From Virgibacillus sp. MSJ-26 (GTDB lineage: Bacteria > Bacillota > Bacilli > Bacillales > Amphibacillaceae), in assembly GCF_018918075.1 (NCBI RefSeq), contig NZ_JAHLPW010000007.1:1-64000 (forward strand): a DNA stretch of 64,000 nt, given 5' to 3'. The notes beneath the pieces were generated by a model that saw only the letters and a program-made list of their open reading frames with translations, was not told the DNA's origin and ran no database searches. Numbering within the stretch: the first letter of the stretch is position 1; each line of letters opens with the position of its first letter. A program made the translations under genes and the position numbers. This document shows, in pieces, positions 17,742-28,000 of this stretch.

Positions 17742-18446
17742 TTAAACTGGCCTCACTGTAATTTCATTCACATTCACATGGTCCGGCTGTGTCACAGCAT
17801 AGATAACTGCTTTTGCAATATCAGCTGGGTCAAGTTTTTTTCGATCAGATTCAAAAGGACTTTTTGAGCTTAATGGAGTTTCCACCATTCCCGGTGAAAT
17901 GTTGGTGGCCCGTACACCAGTATTGGCGAGTTCTTTTTCTAATCCAGTGGAAATTGCGCGCACGGCAAATTTTGTGGCACAATATACCGTAAGTCTTTCA
18001 ATAACCTCAAAGCCTGAATCAGAGGCTATATTTACAATGTGTCCACTCTTTCTCTCAAGCATCGCTGGTAAAACTGAATGAATGCCATACAAAACACCTT
18101 TAATATTGATATCAATCATTTGATCCCAGTCAGAGACTTCCCCTTCCAAGACTCTACTAGACCCCATCTTCCCAGCATTATTCACATAAACATCTATACT
18201 TCCAAAGGCTTCTCTTGCACGTTCTGCTAAAAAATCAACATCTTGTTGCTTTGTCACATCAGTTTGGACACATATTATTTTATCTTTTTCACCAATTTCT
18301 GTAACTAAGTTTTCAAGTTTTTCTTTATTTCTTGCTGCAAGGACTACATTGGCACCTGCCTTAGTAAGTTCTTTAGCAATTGCAGTCCCAATACCACTAC
18401 TAGCTCCAGTAACAATGGCTGTTTTGTTGTTCAATTCGTTTGACAT
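17742..18446 (-). CDS. SDR family NAD(P)-dependent oxidoreductase
   Basis: 234 aa, the classical short-chain dehydrogenase length. The Rossmann glycine motif TGASSGIG is at about 14-21, NNAG at about 89-92, the catalytic Ser in NIASDSG and the YxxxK pair in YCATK (about 154-158). The C-terminal SPGMVETPL segment is the usual substrate-loop region. The substrate is unknown; similar bacillary enzymes are annotated only as generic oxidoreductases. The ATG has a GGGGG site. A perfect 6-bp inverted repeat lies 26 bp upstream (18472-18489). Confidence 0.88.
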   Translation of the reverse strand: MSNELNNKTAIVTGASSGIGTAIAKELTKAGANVVLAARNKEKLENLVTEIGEKDKIICVQTDVTKQQDVDFLAERAREAFGSIDVYVNNAGKMGSSRVLEGEVSDWDQMIDINIKGVLYGIHSVLPAMLERKSGHIVNIASDSGFEVIERLTVYCATKFAVRAISTGLEKELANTGVRATNISPGMVETPLSSKSPFESDRKKLDPADIAKAVIYAVTQPDHVNVNEITVRPV

Positions 18447-18471
18447 AATATTTTTCCCCCTGTTTATAACT

Positions 18472-18489
18472 TAACCCGATAATGGGTTA
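18472..18489. promoter_or_regulatory. Operator-like palindrome upstream of the SDR gene
   Basis: TAACCC-GATAAT-GGGTTA: exact 6-bp arms with a 6-bp spacer, 26-43 bp upstream of the SDR start codon. The regulator is unknown. Confidence 0.4.
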
Positions 18490-18585
18490 CAAAATCCTTT
18501 ATTCGATTAAAGTGACCATTAAAAGTAATCTAGTTAAACCCAACTGATATTTTAAATTTATCTAGTATTCATTGTGATAAGAATA

Positions 18586-19752
18586 TTAATGTTCATAATT
18601 AATTTTATCAACAGGTTTACTTTTGGCTTCTCTTGGGCCAAGCATTATTGAGATAATACCCATAAATCCATAGATAACAAAAGTTGGAGCAAATCCGACA
18701 AAGTCAATAATCACACCGGCAAATAAAGAACCGATCACTTGCCCGATTGCCAGAAGTAAAAAGGGTGTTCCAATGCCTAACGAAGCATTCGTCATAAATA
18801 CTCTAATTCCCCAAACCATTAACAAACCTGTGATAAAGATATATGAAATTCCGAATAATGCAGCCGAAAGATAAGACATAGACCATTGTTCTGGATGCCA
18901 AGCAAGCAAGAAACTAGCTGCACTAATGATAAGGCATCCCCACTTGTAGGTAAATGAAAGACCGAATTGTTTAACAAGTCTTCCAGAGAACCCTCCTAAT
19001 AAACCAAAAATGCCAAGGATAACCCAAAATAGAGGAAGCTGCCAACTACTATAATTACCCGTTGATTTTATAAAATCAATAGCAAAGGTCCAAAATACTG
19101 CAGTCGATATTCCGAGCGTGGTGGAACTGATAATTAAAAGTGTGGCACCTCTCACTCCTTTAAAGGATAATTTCCCCATTTTAAAAATGACGTGCTGGTT
19201 AGCCTCGGCACGTGGTAACACTTTTGCATTCCATATGAATGCAATCAATCCAATAAAGGCATATATCAAATAAGTGAATCGCCATGATGATGCTAGAAGG
19301 ATTGCACCGATTCCTGATAGGACAAGGCCAATGCTGGTTCCAGAATTAATCCATGTATTGGCGCTTCCTTGCTTGTCACTTTCAATCCAAAGCGTAATCG
19401 CTGTACCATATGGTGGTGATGCAAACCCTGTACTGGCACCAGCTAATAGGACACCAAAGCCTAGCACCCATACATTAGGGGACACTCCCATGATGATTAA
19501 TCCAACAATCGCGAGAGCCCCAGCGATAAGAACTATGACTCGAGGTCCCTTATCCACTGTCAAAACGGTGGAGAGAACAATAGCAAAGCAATAGGATAAA
19601 TAAAAAAGAGATGAAATGATGCCAGAAATCGATGGGGACATGGCTAGATCTTGGCTAATATTTGGAAGTAATAAACCATAGCTGAATCTTGCCAGCCCAT
19701 AAGTAACGGCAATCATCGTAATCCCCGGAAAGACCAACCTTGACATTCTCAT
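18586..19752 (-). CDS. MFS transporter, probably TetR-controlled exporter
   Basis: 388 aa with 12 predicted helices. The first helix holds VTYGLARFSYGLLLPNI. The N-terminal half carries FASPPYGTAITLWIESDKQGSANTWINSGTSIG, resembling YbfB/YjiJ-type MFS permeases. The start with GGAGG at good spacing is the ATG at 19752. A 16-bp site identical in 15 positions to one upstream of the adjacent TetR gene lies at 19779-19794, so the exporter is probably repressed by that TetR. The substrate is unknown. Confidence 0.85.
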   Translation of the reverse strand: MRMSRLVFPGITMIAVTYGLARFSYGLLLPNISQDLAMSPSISGIISSLFYLSYCFAIVLSTVLTVDKGPRVIVLIAGALAIVGLIIMGVSPNVWVLGFGVLLAGASTGFASPPYGTAITLWIESDKQGSANTWINSGTSIGLVLSGIGAILLASSWRFTYLIYAFIGLIAFIWNAKVLPRAEANQHVIFKMGKLSFKGVRGATLLIISSTTLGISTAVFWTFAIDFIKSTGNYSSWQLPLFWVILGIFGLLGGFSGRLVKQFGLSFTYKWGCLIISAASFLLAWHPEQWSMSYLSAALFGISYIFITGLLMVWGIRVFMTNASLGIGTPFLLLAIGQVIGSLFAGVIIDFVGFAPTFVIYGFMGIISIMLGPREAKSKPVDKINYEH

Positions 19753-19778
19753 GACATTCGTCCTCCCTCTCCATTATA

Positions 19779-19794
19779 TAGAACGACCTTTCTA
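19779..19794. promoter_or_regulatory. Probable TetR operator upstream of the MFS gene
   Basis: TAGAACGACCTTTCTA, an imperfect palindrome with TAGAA/TTCTA arms. It differs at one base from the sequence at 20384-20399 next to the TetR start and lies 27 bp upstream of the MFS ATG. Confidence 0.6.
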
Positions 19795-19813
19795 TTCCTT
19801 GGTTAAAAAAATA

Positions 19814-20365
19814 TTATATAGAATAAACAATCTTTTTTGCAATATCTTTTGCGTATGCTGTCGCTTCCTTTGGTCCAATTAATGGTGTCATTGAAGTGGC
19901 TCCTTCAAGTAATAGCGTAAAATAGTAAGCTAAATCTTGATGGTTTTCCTCATCAATTCGTTTAGCTAGGTCTTGAAAATAACTTAGTAATTTTGATTTA
20001 TGTGAACGAGCGATATTTTCAATATCATTATTTGTTCCTGCATAATCTTCAATAGCTCGTAAAAACATGTCTCCTTTATATGATTCTTCCTCTAGCCATT
20101 TTCCATGTGCTTCGACTGCAACAAGAAACGGTGTATCGTTTTCTCCTTGTACAAAATAATCTAGATATGACCAATATCTTTCTTCTCTTTGCTTTAGAAC
20201 CTCTTCAACTAAATGTTCTTTAGATGAAAAATGATTATACAGCGTCATGTTTGCGACGTTTGCCTCACTAATAATTTGTTTTAAACCAACGCCTCTGAAG
20301 CCATGTTCATAAAATAATCTTTCTGCCGCATTTAAAATATCTTCTTTTTTCTGTGATATATTCAT
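19814..20365 (-). CDS. TetR/AcrR family transcriptional regulator
   Basis: 183 aa from the ATG at 20365 (MNISQKKEDIL), preceded by GGAGG. The longer frame to 20404 would run through the operator and is not preferred. The N-terminal helix-turn-helix (about 5-50) contains ILNAAERLFYEHGFRGVGLKQIISEANVANMTLYNHFSSKEHLVEEVL, a canonical TetR_N. The C-terminal helical ligand domain is variable. The pair of near-identical operators, one at its own promoter and one at the MFS gene, indicates autoregulation and control of the neighbouring exporter. Confidence 0.9.
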   Translation of the reverse strand: MNISQKKEDILNAAERLFYEHGFRGVGLKQIISEANVANMTLYNHFSSKEHLVEEVLKQREERYWSYLDYFVQGENDTPFLVAVEAHGKWLEEESYKGDMFLRAIEDYAGTNNDIENIARSHKSKLLSYFQDLAKRIDEENHQDLAYYFTLLLEGATSMTPLIGPKEATAYAKDIAKKIVYSI

Positions 20366-20383
20366 CAATCCTCCAATTATAGA

Positions 20384-20399
20384 TAGAATGACCTTTCTA
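20384..20399. promoter_or_regulatory. Probable TetR operator at its own promoter
   Basis: TAGAATGACCTTTCTA, 18 bp upstream of the preferred TetR start. It matches the 19779-19794 site except for one base. Confidence 0.6.
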
Positions 20400-20404
20400 C
20401 CCAA

Positions 20405-20692
20405 GATATCATTTTGTTATTAATGAGTCAATCATTATTTGTCCATTCCAGAGCTTCGCATTCGCACTGCTTTTCACCTAATCATTAAGAGCGGATGACA
20501 GGGTTATGAGACTTCAAAAGTGCCCGTGTTTCACTGAAAGTATTTTTAGGATAAAAATCAAAATATAAAAGTTTTCTTCATCTGGATAAGTAGTTAAGAT
20601 GATGAACCGTCTTATTCATCAAAACGACACTGCCTATTCAGAATCCATGCCAAAAAAGAAGATAACGTGTAAAATAAATACAGTACTCTTTT
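20405..20692. other. Intergenic region before the ketosynthase operon
   Basis: About 290 bp with no supported gene and no clear promoter. The AAAGGAGG ribosome site of the next gene begins just beyond it. Confidence 0.4.
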
Positions 20693-20708
20693 AAAGGAGG
20701 TTGTCAAT

Positions 20709-21944
20709 ATGAAACGAAGAGTGGTCGTGACTGGGACAGGCACTGTTTCCCCACTTGGTCATGATACAGAAACACTGTGGGAAAATATTAAGCATGGGAA
20801 TTCTGGTATAAAGCGGCTAACTTCTGAAGGTTTCAAAGAAATTAACACGCAAATCGCAGGATATATTGAAGACTTTCAAGGTGAAATGTATCTCAATTCT
20901 AAAGAAATGAGACGATATGATTTATTTATCCAATATGCTTACGCTGCAGCTGTCCAGGCAATTAACGAATCCCGTGTAAATCTAGAGAAAATAGATAAAG
21001 ACCGGGCGGGAGTTTATATTGGATCAGGTGCCGGTGGGCTCACAACTATGCTTGACAACTATCAAACTATGCTTAATAAAGGAGCTAAGCGCGTGTCTCC
21101 ATTCATGCTGCCAGCTTCAATCACCAATATGGCAAGCGGGTTAACTGCAATTAAAACAGGATTTAAAGGACCGAGTTTTTCACCTGCATCTGCTTGTGCA
21201 ACAAGTAACCATGCCATCGGGGAGGCTTACCACAACATCGCACATGGTTATTCAGATGTTATGCTTGCGGGTGGTACTGAGGCAACGATTACTCCATTTT
21301 ACTTTGCGGGTTTTTCAAAAATGAGAGCCATGTCTACATATAATGATGATCCTGAAAAAGCATCACAACCTTTCAACAGGGATCGAGATGGGTTCGTGAT
21401 GTCTGAAGGTGCTGGCGTATTACTACTTGAAGAGTATGAACATGCTAAACGTCGTGGAGCTGAAATTCTAGGTGAAATCATCGGTTATGGAAGTACAACA
21501 GATGCCTATCATATTACAGACCCCGCACCCCATGGAGCACAGAAAGCAATGCAACTTGCGATTGAGCGAGCCAATATTCAGCCTGAGGATGTTGATTACA
21601 TCAATGCTCACGGAACGAGCACTCCAACGGGGGATGTATCTGAAACAAAAGCCATTAAGGACACCTTTGGTAACCACGCCTACAAACTAAAAGTCAGCTC
21701 TACCAAATCAATGACTGGTCATTTGTTCGGAGCTGCCGGTGGAGTAGAAAGTATTATTACATTAAAAAGTATGAATGAAAATATTTTTCCACCAACAATC
21801 AATTTGCATAATCCTGATCCGGATTGCGACCTTGATTACGTTCCGAATGAAGCAGTGGAAGGAAATATTAATATCGGCTTATCCAATGGATTCGGCTTTG
21901 GCGGTCATAATGCCGTCCTTTGTTTTAAAAAATGGAATGAATGA
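20709..21944 (+). CDS. Beta-ketoacyl-ACP synthase II-like ketosynthase (FabF family)
   Basis: 411 aa, full FabF length. The catalytic triad is intact: C163 in SACATS, H301 in NAHGTSTPTGD and H338 in SMTGHLFGAAGG, with the Lys in SSTKS (333). FabF condenses malonyl-ACP with acyl-ACP in fatty acid elongation. This copy is not beside fabH or other fab genes. It heads an operon with an acyl-CoA ligase and a thioesterase, so it is probably a specialised paralogue, not the housekeeping enzyme. AAAGGAGG precedes the ATG. No acyl carrier protein gene is visible nearby. Confidence 0.88.
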   Translation: MKRRVVVTGTGTVSPLGHDTETLWENIKHGNSGIKRLTSEGFKEINTQIAGYIEDFQGEMYLNSKEMRRYDLFIQYAYAAAVQAINESRVNLEKIDKDRAGVYIGSGAGGLTTMLDNYQTMLNKGAKRVSPFMLPASITNMASGLTAIKTGFKGPSFSPASACATSNHAIGEAYHNIAHGYSDVMLAGGTEATITPFYFAGFSKMRAMSTYNDDPEKASQPFNRDRDGFVMSEGAGVLLLEEYEHAKRRGAEILGEIIGYGSTTDAYHITDPAPHGAQKAMQLAIERANIQPEDVDYINAHGTSTPTGDVSETKAIKDTFGNHAYKLKVSSTKSMTGHLFGAAGGVESIITLKSMNENIFPPTINLHNPDPDCDLDYVPNEAVEGNINIGLSNGFGFGGHNAVLCFKKWNE

Positions 21945-21977
21945 ATAGATAGTTAATATTTTAACGAGGTGATTACA

Positions 21978-23699
21978 TTGTCTAAACTTTCATTAGAAAG
22001 CATTGAGGATAGACGAAATAACATAGAAAGTCGTTTTTCTGTCTGGTCCCGTGATACTGTAGCCAGACATTTCGAGAAAGCATCTAAAACATATACTGAC
22101 AAGCCTTTTCTTTACATAAACGGTGAAGAACATCGTTACGGAGACATTTGGGATCAGGCAGTCGACTATGCAAAAAGCTTCATGCAGCTTGGAGTAAAGC
22201 GCCGTGATCATATTGCGATTTTAATGGAAAACGATGCGTCATTCCCTTCTTTCATGATTGCTACGTCCATGATTGGGGCTGTATTTATTCCCATTAATTC
22301 CATGCTTACTAAAGAAGAAATAGAATATATTTTAACTCAGTCAGACACAAAGTATTTAATTTTACAGGAAAAGGTTAAAGATAAACAGCATGGAAAAGCT
22401 GTGAAAGAACTTTTGTCCACTCCTTCTTTCCAGAAACAAAGTAACCTTGAGGAAGTTATCTCTTTTGACACCGAGGTAAAGGAACTAGTAGATGAGCAAT
22501 TCCTGACTTGGGAGACCTTCTTAAAAGGAGCAGAGGCAGTTTCCGATTCTGAATTGAACGCACGCTGGGAGCTATCTCGTTATCCCTATGAAGTCGCCAT
22601 TATTATGTATACATCAGGCTCCACCGGTAGTCCAAAAGGGGTGATGCTGACTGATGACATGCTCCTCAGGTGTGCATATGGTACCGTCTTAAGCAGGGCG
22701 ATTGAAGAAGGTAGAGTGACATTTGCACCACTGCCATTCTATCATTGCTTTGCGATTGTAGAAGCAATATTAGCTATGTCATTTGTCGGTGGTTGCGTGA
22801 TTTCCGCGTTAGGCGCATCCCCACTAAAATCACTAGAACTCATGGAGAAATATAAAGCAAATGATTATCTCTGCGTGCCGTCCACCCTCATGCCTTTATT
22901 GAATCATCCGAGGGTAGAGGAATTTGATTTATCTAATCTTTTTGCAATGTGGTGCGGAGCCGCTGCAGCTCCCGTGTCAGTCTGGCAAAAAGCGATTGAC
23001 GTCCTCGGAGTAACCGAAATGATCACCGGATACGGTCAAACAGAAGTCGTCTCATCTGGAGTAACAACGGAAATTGGTGATCCATTAGAACGTATCTCTT
23101 CCCGGGTCGGCCGACCTAAATTAAATGGTGTGAGCGGGCTGCCTGAGTTTAACGGTAGTAGTGTGCAATATAAAACAATCGACCGTGACACTTATGAAGA
23201 TTTACCAGAGGGCGAGGTTGGCGAGCTTGTTGTTAGAGGCGCCACGGTAACACACGGCTATTATAAAAAACCTGAGGAAACGTCAAAAGTCATTGATAAA
23301 GACGGCTGGTTAAGGACAGGGGATGTCGGTCGAATTGATGAAAATGGATATATTCAAATGTTAGGCAGAAGTAAAGAGATGTATAAAGTGTCCGGAGAAC
23401 TTGTTTCACCAAGAGAAGTTGAAATTATCATTTCTCATCATCCGGCAGTTGAAGAAGTGCAAGTCATCGGAGTGAATGATAAGATGACCACGGAAATTGG
23501 AGCAGCTTTCATCGAAGTAAAAGAAGATAAAAGCTTAAAACGAAAAGACGTCATCGACTGGTGTGCCGAACGATTAGCCAAGTTTAAAATCCCGAGACAC
23601 GTCTGGATGGTCGAGTCCTCAGACTGGCCCATGACAAGCACGGGCAAAGTTCAGAAGTTTCGTTTGAAAAAAATTGCTGAGGAGCGGCTCATGAAATAA
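21978..23699 (+). CDS. AMP-dependent acyl-CoA synthetase/ligase
   Basis: 573 aa from a TTG at 21978, 6 bp after GAGGTG; the GTG at 21969 overlaps that site. ANL-superfamily motifs: the P-loop MYTSGSTGSPKGVMLT at about 211-226, GYGQTE near 353, TGDVGRIDENGYIQMLGRSKEMYKVSGELVSPREVE (about 442-476), and the catalytic Lys in TSTGKVQKFRL near the C-terminus. It activates a carboxylic acid, likely a fatty acid, with ATP and loads it on CoA or a carrier thiol. It lies 33 bp after the ketosynthase and 61 bp before the thioesterase. The acyl chain specificity is not readable. Confidence 0.88.
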   Translation: MSKLSLESIEDRRNNIESRFSVWSRDTVARHFEKASKTYTDKPFLYINGEEHRYGDIWDQAVDYAKSFMQLGVKRRDHIAILMENDASFPSFMIATSMIGAVFIPINSMLTKEEIEYILTQSDTKYLILQEKVKDKQHGKAVKELLSTPSFQKQSNLEEVISFDTEVKELVDEQFLTWETFLKGAEAVSDSELNARWELSRYPYEVAIIMYTSGSTGSPKGVMLTDDMLLRCAYGTVLSRAIEEGRVTFAPLPFYHCFAIVEAILAMSFVGGCVISALGASPLKSLELMEKYKANDYLCVPSTLMPLLNHPRVEEFDLSNLFAMWCGAAAAPVSVWQKAIDVLGVTEMITGYGQTEVVSSGVTTEIGDPLERISSRVGRPKLNGVSGLPEFNGSSVQYKTIDRDTYEDLPEGEVGELVVRGATVTHGYYKKPEETSKVIDKDGWLRTGDVGRIDENGYIQMLGRSKEMYKVSGELVSPREVEIIISHHPAVEEVQVIGVNDKMTTEIGAAFIEVKEDKSLKRKDVIDWCAERLAKFKIPRHVWMVESSDWPMTSTGKVQKFRLKKIAEERLMK

Positions 23700-23760
23700 T
23701 GAATTCTCAACCATTAATTAGCTTTTTCACTGAAACTAAACAAGAAAGGAGATAGTCATA

Positions 23761-24234
23761 TTGACAGCAGCATGGCATCAAACAAATTACCGCGTCCCTT
23801 ATAAGGACACAGACCGTATGGGAGTTGTCCATCACGGAAATTACATCAACTGGTTTGAAGTAGCTCGCACCGAATGCATGCGTCATTACGGAGTCGCCTA
23901 CAGCGATGTGGAAAACAAGGGCTTATTACTTCCAGTCCTCAATGTTGAATGCAATTACAAAAAGTCAGCGACGTTTGACGACTGTATCGCAATTTATACA
24001 AAAATTGCTGATTATTCACCTATCAAACTAACATTTACTTACGAGGCAAGAAAAATAACGGAAGATGATTTTGCAAAAAGCCATAATAAAATTGTCACTG
24101 ATCCAACAGGTGAACTTATTACAACTGGCATCACGAAGCATATGTGGGTCAATAAAGACTTTAAACCAACCCGACTCCATCGGACTGCACCTGAATTTTA
24201 TAGGGTTCTGGAAAGGTTTGGAGAGAAAAAATAA
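23761..24234 (+). CDS. Acyl-CoA thioesterase, hotdog fold (YbgC/FadM-like)
   Basis: 157 aa from a TTG start, preceded by GAAAGGAGA. The 4-hydroxybenzoyl-CoA thioesterase signature is clear: YKDTDRMGVVHHGNYINWFEVAR at about 14-36, with the catalytic Asp (D16) and the adjacent HHGNY. These enzymes hydrolyse acyl-CoA or acyl-ACP thioesters in the cytoplasm. It is the third gene of the ketosynthase/ligase operon, and a terminator-like hairpin follows at 24303. Together with its neighbours it suggests formation and release of a modified acyl chain. Confidence 0.88.
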   Translation: MTAAWHQTNYRVPYKDTDRMGVVHHGNYINWFEVARTECMRHYGVAYSDVENKGLLLPVLNVECNYKKSATFDDCIAIYTKIADYSPIKLTFTYEARKITEDDFAKSHNKIVTDPTGELITTGITKHMWVNKDFKPTRLHRTAPEFYRVLERFGEKK

Positions 24235-24302
24235 AAGATTCGCATTATAAATTTCAACTTTTTTGGCTGGAACTTTACTGGCAATGATGAACCTCTTATT
24301 AT

Positions 24303-24362
24303 TAACCTGAACGATCATTCGATTTCTTAAAAGAATTCGAAAGTTCGTTCGGGTTTTTTTAT
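24303..24362 (+). terminator. Terminator of the ketosynthase-ligase-thioesterase operon
   Basis: ACCTGAACGA pairs with TCGTTCGGGT (one G-U), with an inner ATTCGA/TCGAA stem, followed by seven T residues. Confidence 0.65.
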
Positions 24363-24995
24363 TGCAATTTTAATCCGAAAAATTGTTTTTCTACTTATAT
24401 CTAGCAGCAAACCTATCACCTCTTAACTCAACTCGCGATGACCTTTTTTAACATGATGTAAAAAGTATGTTACCAATAAACAAAATTTCCATGCAGACAG
24501 CAGCACTATTCTTGTTTTTCATAAAAATTTTCTCTGATATTGAATCGGGACATAAGGCACGTATAACGGAAAGTTTTCCAGTACTTTTTATCCATCAAAT
24601 CTTCTTTGATATAAATGATACTATGAAAAATCAAGAGGTATGGGAGAGGCAAAACTTAATAGATATATCTATGGTCAAATCGATTCATTTTTCTTTCATT
24701 TTATCGAGAAATGATTTTCAGCTTTTCAATGAAGGACGGTTTATATAACTTAGTAAAACCTCTATGACGAATCTCACAGCCTATTTTAAGTTTTGTCCTC
24801 AGGTCGATAGAATTGGCAGAACAATAGGTAAAATTGTTTATTTTGCAATACCTGAATTTTATTCGACGAAATCCGACACATTTAAGTTATCTTTTATTCT
24901 ATAGTTTAGTTAGCACCATGAAGGGATAGACAACCATTTCACTTCATTAAGAAAGGAGGCCTTTTAGGAACTTTCTATTTTAATTAAATTATTAA
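24363..24995. other. Long intergenic region before the S8 protease
   Basis: About 630 bp of AT-rich sequence. A 93-codon frame at 24467-24748 has no ribosome site and an unconvincing composition. No recognisable RNA element was seen. The protease promoter is expected here but no good -35/-10 pair was found. Confidence 0.4.
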
Positions 24996-25010
24996 GGGAG
25001 GACTAGCATA

Positions 25011-28000
25011 TTGAGTTATAACAAAAAACGATTTGCAAAGTTATTTAGCATATTCGCAACAATTCTGATGGTCTTTTCGTTATTTGCTCCAACATTAAGT
25101 GCTGAATCCTTATCAGTATCAGTTGGAAAAAATGATAATAACGGAAAACTACATGAATCAGCAGTTGATTCTAATAAACTTGCCAAACAAAAAGTAAGCG
25201 ATCGTTTAGTGAATCAATTTAAAGATAATGATTCCGTAACATTTTTAGTGAAATTTGAAGAAAAGGCAGATACGACAAAAGCGGCCAATGAAGCTAGGAA
25301 AGCAGCTGAATCCAAGCAACTTTCTTCACACAAAGCAGAGCTTAGTCAAAGATCTGCTGTCATCTCAGAATTAAAATCCGTTTCAATTGAATCTCAGGCT
25401 AACGTAAAGGAATTTTTGGAAGAACAAGTTGAAAATGGAACGGTAGAGGACTTTCATTCTTACCACATTGTTAATGGAATGGCTGTCACAGCACCTAAAG
25501 AAATCGCTGAGAAGATAGCTAGTTTTTCTGAAGTAGAAAAGATTCTACCAAACGAAGAACGTACATTAAATGAAACAGTCACTATTAAAGAGGAAGCACC
25601 AAAAGCGAGTTTACAAGATGACGATATTGAGTGGAACGTCAATCAAGTTAATGCGCCAGATGCATGGGCATTGGGCGTTGACGGATCTGGTACGGTAGTG
25701 GCGAGCTTAGACACAGGTGTTCAGTGGGACCATCCTGCATTAAAAGAACAATACCGTGGATATGATGCTGAAACGGGTGTTGTAGAGCATGAATACAGCT
25801 TCTACGATGCTACTTCTGATAATTACGACGAACCAGCTGATGATAACGGCCATGGAACACATGTAACTGGTACCATGGTTGGACATGAAACAGATGAATC
25901 CAATCAAGTCGGTGTTGCCCCAGGTGCAAAATGGATTGCTGCAAGAGTTTTTGATGCTAGTGGTAATGCTATGGATGCGGATTTACTTGATGCTGCAGAA
26001 TGGATTCTAGCTCCTGGTGATCGTGCTGACATGGCACCAGATGTTGTTAACAACTCTTGGGGTGGCGGTCCAGGCCTTGATGAGTGGTACCGTGATGCTG
26101 TTCAAGCATGGAGAGATGCTCAAATTTTCCCGGAATTCGCGGCTGGTAACACAGATTTATTTAATCCGGGTGGACCTGGATCAGTTGCAGCTCCAGCTAA
26201 TTACCCTGAATCATTCGCTGTTGGTGCAACAGATAAAAACGATGACTTAGCAGACTTTTCCTTACAAGGACCTTCACCATATGATGAAATAAAACCAGAA
26301 ATTGCAGCTCCGGGTGTTAATATTCGTTCTGCTGTACCTGGTGATGGATACGGATCAATGAGTGGAACATCAATGGCTAGTCCAGCTGTTACAGGAATAG
26401 CTGCACTACTTCGTCAAGTTAATGCTGATATTAATGTTGATGACATGGAAGAAATACTCATGAATACAGCTAAACCTTTAACAGATAGTGAGTTTGAGGA
26501 GTCTCCAAATAATGGCTATGGACATGGATTAATTGACGCTCAAGCTGCTGTCTCGTCGATACTAGACGGTGTTGGATCGATTGATGGAACAGTCACTGAT
26601 TCTAGTGATAACTTACCATTAAGTGCAAAAGTTAGTGTACTTGAAACAGGTAGCTCAACTAATACAAATGCTGAAGATGGAAGCTACTCTATCATGAGTT
26701 CAGAGGGTACGTTCAATGTCAAAGCAGAAACATATGGATATGAATCAGCTGAACAAGAAGTTTCAGTAGAAGTAGATGAAACAACAGAAGCAAATTTCGA
26801 ATTAGACGAACTTGCTCAATCTACAGTTTCAGGAACGGTTACAGATGAAGCAACAGGTGACCCAATTGCTGGAGCAACCCTTCTTCTTGTAGAAGATGCT
26901 AACATTGACCCTGTTGAAACAGATGAAGATGGAAACTTCTCTCTGACGGCTTATGAAGATTCCTACACATTAAAAGTTATGGCTAAAAATTACCACAGTA
27001 CAGAAGTAGAAGTTGATCTAAATGAGGATGTCGACTTAAACATCGAGTTAGAGCCATTCTATACAGTACCTGGTGGAGAAATAGCATATGATGACGGCGT
27101 TGCAGATAACGCTCGTGCCTTTTATGATGCAGGTAATAGCTGGGCTGTTAAGATGTCCCTTCCTGAAGGCAAAGAAAAAGCAGTCGTAACAGATGGTGTA
27201 TTCAAGTTCTGGAATCCTGAATTCCCAGTACCAGGCGGAACAGACTTTGCGGTTGAAGTATGGGATGCAGGCGATGATGGTCTACCTGGTGAAAAACTAG
27301 CAGGACCTGTCGATGCTGAAGCAATCCGCGATGAAACAGATTGGACAGTCGTTGATCTATCAGATCACAATATCATCGTTGACGGAGATTTCTTCATGGT
27401 TTATGTGCAAACTGCACCTAATACAGGCGCCCCTGGTTTAGCTACAGATGAAACAAGCCCGAATGCGGAAAGAAGTTACCAAGGAGTTGGCGGTTCATGG
27501 GAGCCCTCTCCAGCAAATGAAGGAAACTACATGATCCGTGCTCGTGTAGCTTATGAAGTCGAAGAACCAGTCATTACTTCACCTTCCGATGGATTGATTA
27601 CAAATGAAACAGACGTTACTGTTGAAGGTAATGCATCTGAGGGCACAACTATCGAACTATTGAAGAATGGTGAAGCGGTTGAATCAGATGAAGTTGGTGA
27701 TGACGGTGCCTTTTCATTTGAACAGGAATTAGATGAAGGAGAAAATGAGTTTGAAGCTGTTACGAAGGTCGATGGTGCTGCAACAGGGGAATCTGACCCG
27801 GTTGTTGTCACACTTGATACTGAAGCACCTGAATTAACAATTGATAACCCAGTTGATGGTGACAAAACTAATCGCGAAACAGCTACAGTTGAAGGAACCG
27901 TACAAGATGAACATCTAGATTACGTTGAAGTTAATGGACAAGATGCAGATGTTGACGAAGACGGGAAGTTTTCTAAGCGCATCTTATTAGATAACGGTGA

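Noticed and set aside
24467-24748. 93-codon open frame in the long gap before the protease
   Set aside because: No ribosome site before the ATG, unremarkable composition, and no recognisable motif; likely chance in AT-rich DNA.
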